This document shows positions 62,366 through 64,000 of a DNA stretch of 64,000 nt, one piece after another; positions within the stretch are counted from its first letter, which is position 1, and every line of letters starts with the position of its first letter. Below the pieces are notes generated by a model. It was not told the origin of the DNA. It saw only the letters and a program-made list of their open reading frames with translations, and ran no database searches. Made by a program: the position numbers and the translations under genes. Source of the DNA: Pseudomonas sp. B28(2017) (lineage in GTDB: Bacteria; Pseudomonadota; Gammaproteobacteria; Pseudomonadales; Pseudomonadaceae); the NCBI RefSeq assembly GCF_002113025.1, contig NZ_NEJH01000010.1, positions 62,001 through 126,000 of the forward strand. Direction: 5' to 3'.

Positions 62366-63457
62366 TTATTCGGAGGGCACGTATTCTACAACTTCCAGAT
62401 CGAAACCGGATATCGCATTAAATTTCATCGGTGCTGACATCAGGCGCATTTTACGCACGCCCAGGTCCCGGAGAATCTGCGAACCGGCACCCACGGTGCT
62501 GTAGGTGGTCGGCTTTTTCACCGCCAGGTGGTCAGCGGTTTCGCGGATGTGCGCCAGCAACACGTCGCCATCGAGCGGGTGACCGAGCAACAGCACTACG
62601 CCGCTGCCGGCCTCGGCAACCGTGGCCATGGCGGCGCGCAGGCTCCAGCGGCCCGGTTGCTTGACCATCAGCAGGTCACGCAGCGGGTCCATATTGTGCA
62701 CGCGAACCAGGGTCGGTTCTTCGGCACACACGTTGCCCAGGGTCAGTGCCATGTGCACGTCGCCTTCCACCGAATCACGATAGGTCACCAGGTTGAATTG
62801 GCCCAGTTCGCTGTCCAGTGGCTGCTCGGCAATCCGCTGAACGGTACGTTCGTGGATCATCCGGTAGTGAATCAGGTCGGCGATGGTGCCGATCTTGATG
62901 TCGTGTTCGGCTGCAAAAGCTTCCAGCTCGGCGCGACGGGACATGGTGCCGTCATCATTCATCACTTCGCAGATCACGCCGCTCGGCTCGAAACCGGCCA
63001 TGCGCGCCAGGTCGCATGCCGCTTCAGTATGGCCGGCGCGAGCCAGGGTGCCGCCAGCCTGGGCCATCAGCGGGAAAATGTGGCCCGGGCTGACGATGTC
63101 TTCAGCCTTGGCGTCGCGGGCGGCAGCCGCTTGCACGGTACGTGCGCGGTCGGCGGCGGAGATGCCGGTGGTCACACCGGTAGCCGCTTCGATGGAGACG
63201 GTGAACTTGGTACCGAAACCGGAACCGTTGCGCGGCGCCATCAACGGCAGCTTGAGCAGTTCGCAACGCTCACGGCTCATCGGCATGCAGATCAGGCCAC
63301 GGGCGTGCTTGGCCATGAAGTTGATGTGCTCGGGCTTGCAGCACTCGGCGGCCATGATCAGGTCGCCTTCGTTCTCGCGGTCTTCGTCATCCATGAGGAT
63401 GACCATCTTGCCTTGGCGGATGTCTTCAACCAGTTCTTCGATGCTATTGAGCGCCAC
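62366..63457 (-). CDS. ribB: 3,4-dihydroxy-2-butanone-4-phosphate synthase with degenerate GTP cyclohydrolase II-like domain
   Basis: The first 200 residues are a complete DHBP synthase: MVILMDDEDRENEGDLIMAA, FMAKHARGLICMPM and GHTEAACDLARMAGF. Residues about 205-363 have the GCH-II fold but lack its zinc cysteines: no CxxxxxxxxxxCxC pattern is seen where RibA has it. This half is therefore probably inactive for GTP. The active GCH-II is the separate ribA. The gene follows ribE by 16 bases. It is sometimes annotated ribBA. Confidence 0.92.
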   Translation of the reverse strand: MALNSIEELVEDIRQGKMVILMDDEDRENEGDLIMAAECCKPEHINFMAKHARGLICMPMSRERCELLKLPLMAPRNGSGFGTKFTVSIEAATGVTTGISAADRARTVQAAAARDAKAEDIVSPGHIFPLMAQAGGTLARAGHTEAACDLARMAGFEPSGVICEVMNDDGTMSRRAELEAFAAEHDIKIGTIADLIHYRMIHERTVQRIAEQPLDSELGQFNLVTYRDSVEGDVHMALTLGNVCAEEPTLVRVHNMDPLRDLLMVKQPGRWSLRAAMATVAEAGSGVVLLLGHPLDGDVLLAHIRETADHLAVKKPTTYSTVGAGSQILRDLGVRKMRLMSAPMKFNAISGFDLEVVEYVPSE

Positions 63458-63473
63458 AAGGCACCCCCTTGAG

Positions 63474-64000
63474 TCAGGATTTGAGGTAGCCGTTGGCGGC
63501 CAGAAAGCTTTCAGTGATGTTGCTGGAAGTTGGCTCTGCGGCCTTGTCGCCCAGCAACAGGCGCTCCAAGTAGCGAGCCAGCAAGTCCACTTCCAGGTTC
63601 ACCCGGCGACCCGGCTGGTACGACGCCATGATGGTTTCGCTCAGGGTATGCGGAATGATGGTCAGCAGGAACTCGGCGCCATCGACTGCGTTCACGGTGA
63701 GGCTGGTGCCGTCGACAGTGATCGAGCCTTTATGGGCGATGTACTTGGCCAGGTCCTTCGGTGCGCGAATGCGGAATTCCACGGCCCGCGCATTCTCTGT
63801 ACGGGCAACCACTTCGCCCACGCCATCGACGTGACCGCTGACCAGGTGCCCGCCGAGGCGAGTGGTCGGGGTCAGGGCTTTTTCCAGATTCACCGGACTG
63901 CCGCTTTTCAGGTCGTTCATGGCGGTGCAGTCGAGGGTTTCGCGGCTGACGTCTGCCGCAAAGCCGTTGCCGGGCAACTCGACAGCAGTCAGGCACACGC
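63474..64000 (-). CDS. ribE: Riboflavin synthase, N-terminally truncated by the window edge
   Basis: RibE dismutates two lumazines to riboflavin. The frame is open to the right edge at CLTAVELPGNGFAADVSRETL, which is around residue 47 of a typical 215-residue protein. The second lumazine-binding repeat begins at LGGHLVSGHVDGVG. The C-terminus SFLAANGYLKS is complete. Names vary: this enzyme is ribC in P. aeruginosa and ribE in E. coli. Confidence 0.93.
   Translation of the reverse strand, partial: VCLTAVELPGNGFAADVSRETLDCTAMNDLKSGSPVNLEKALTPTTRLGGHLVSGHVDGVGEVVARTENARAVEFRIRAPKDLAKYIAHKGSITVDGTSLTVNAVDGAEFLLTIIPHTLSETIMASYQPGRRVNLEVDLLARYLERLLLGDKAAEPTSSNITESFLAANGYLKS

Overview
The window is ordinary chromosome from a Pseudomonas of the fluorescens type. 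The evidence is dense, GC-rich coding, gene order that (from memory, not checked by search) follows P. aeruginosa PAO1 from about lptE/holA (PA3988-89) to the rib genes (PA4053-55), and many copies of the GTGGGAGCGAGC...GCTCGCG repeat typical of P. fluorescens-group genomes. I see no tRNA, rRNA, complete insertion sequence, CRISPR array or prophage.

Bases 1-20 kb hold housekeeping and cell-envelope genes. They are the end of lptE, holA, the ribosome-rescue factor arfA, a lipoprotein lytic transglycosylase and ldcA, then the lipoate genes (DUF493-lipB-lipA). A long minus-strand run follows: proA-nadD-rsfS-rlmH-mrdA-rodA-mltB-rlpA-dacA. It joins NAD, proline and ribosome-maturation genes to the elongasome and peptidoglycan hydrolases. 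Next come mpg, a DedA-PAP2 fusion membrane protein, a LON-domain protein and lrgAB.

Bases 20-36 kb hold a MORN-repeat lipoprotein with a C13 (caspase-fold) peptidase domain, ubiX and mpl. The ethanolamine locus follows: eatR, exaC, eatP, eutB and eutC. Two textbook sigma-54 promoters sit in front of exaC and eatP. A GNAT, a DedA protein, an MtfA-like peptidase and ppa complete the region.

Bases 36-51 kb look like the variable part of the window. They hold an orphan S24 repressor with an operator-like palindrome in its promoter, an MFS transporter behind a truncated quinone-reductase remnant, a beta-lactamase-fold hydrolase and a LysR regulator with a G8 tract. A decayed Mrr restriction-endonuclease remnant follows. 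Then comes the six-gene mag cluster, built around a thioester-less bacterial alpha-2-macroglobulin.

Bases 51.7-64 kb return to conserved genes: xseB-ispA-dxs (isoprenoid precursors), btuB and btuF (vitamin B12 uptake), ribA, pgpA, thiL, nusB, ribH, ribBA and the start-truncated ribE. B12 uptake and B12-dependent EutBC in one window are functionally consistent. The most interesting items are the MORN-C13 lipoprotein, the MagE/MagD architectures, the SsrA-like C-terminus of ArfA, the G-tract in the LysR gene and the two gene scars.
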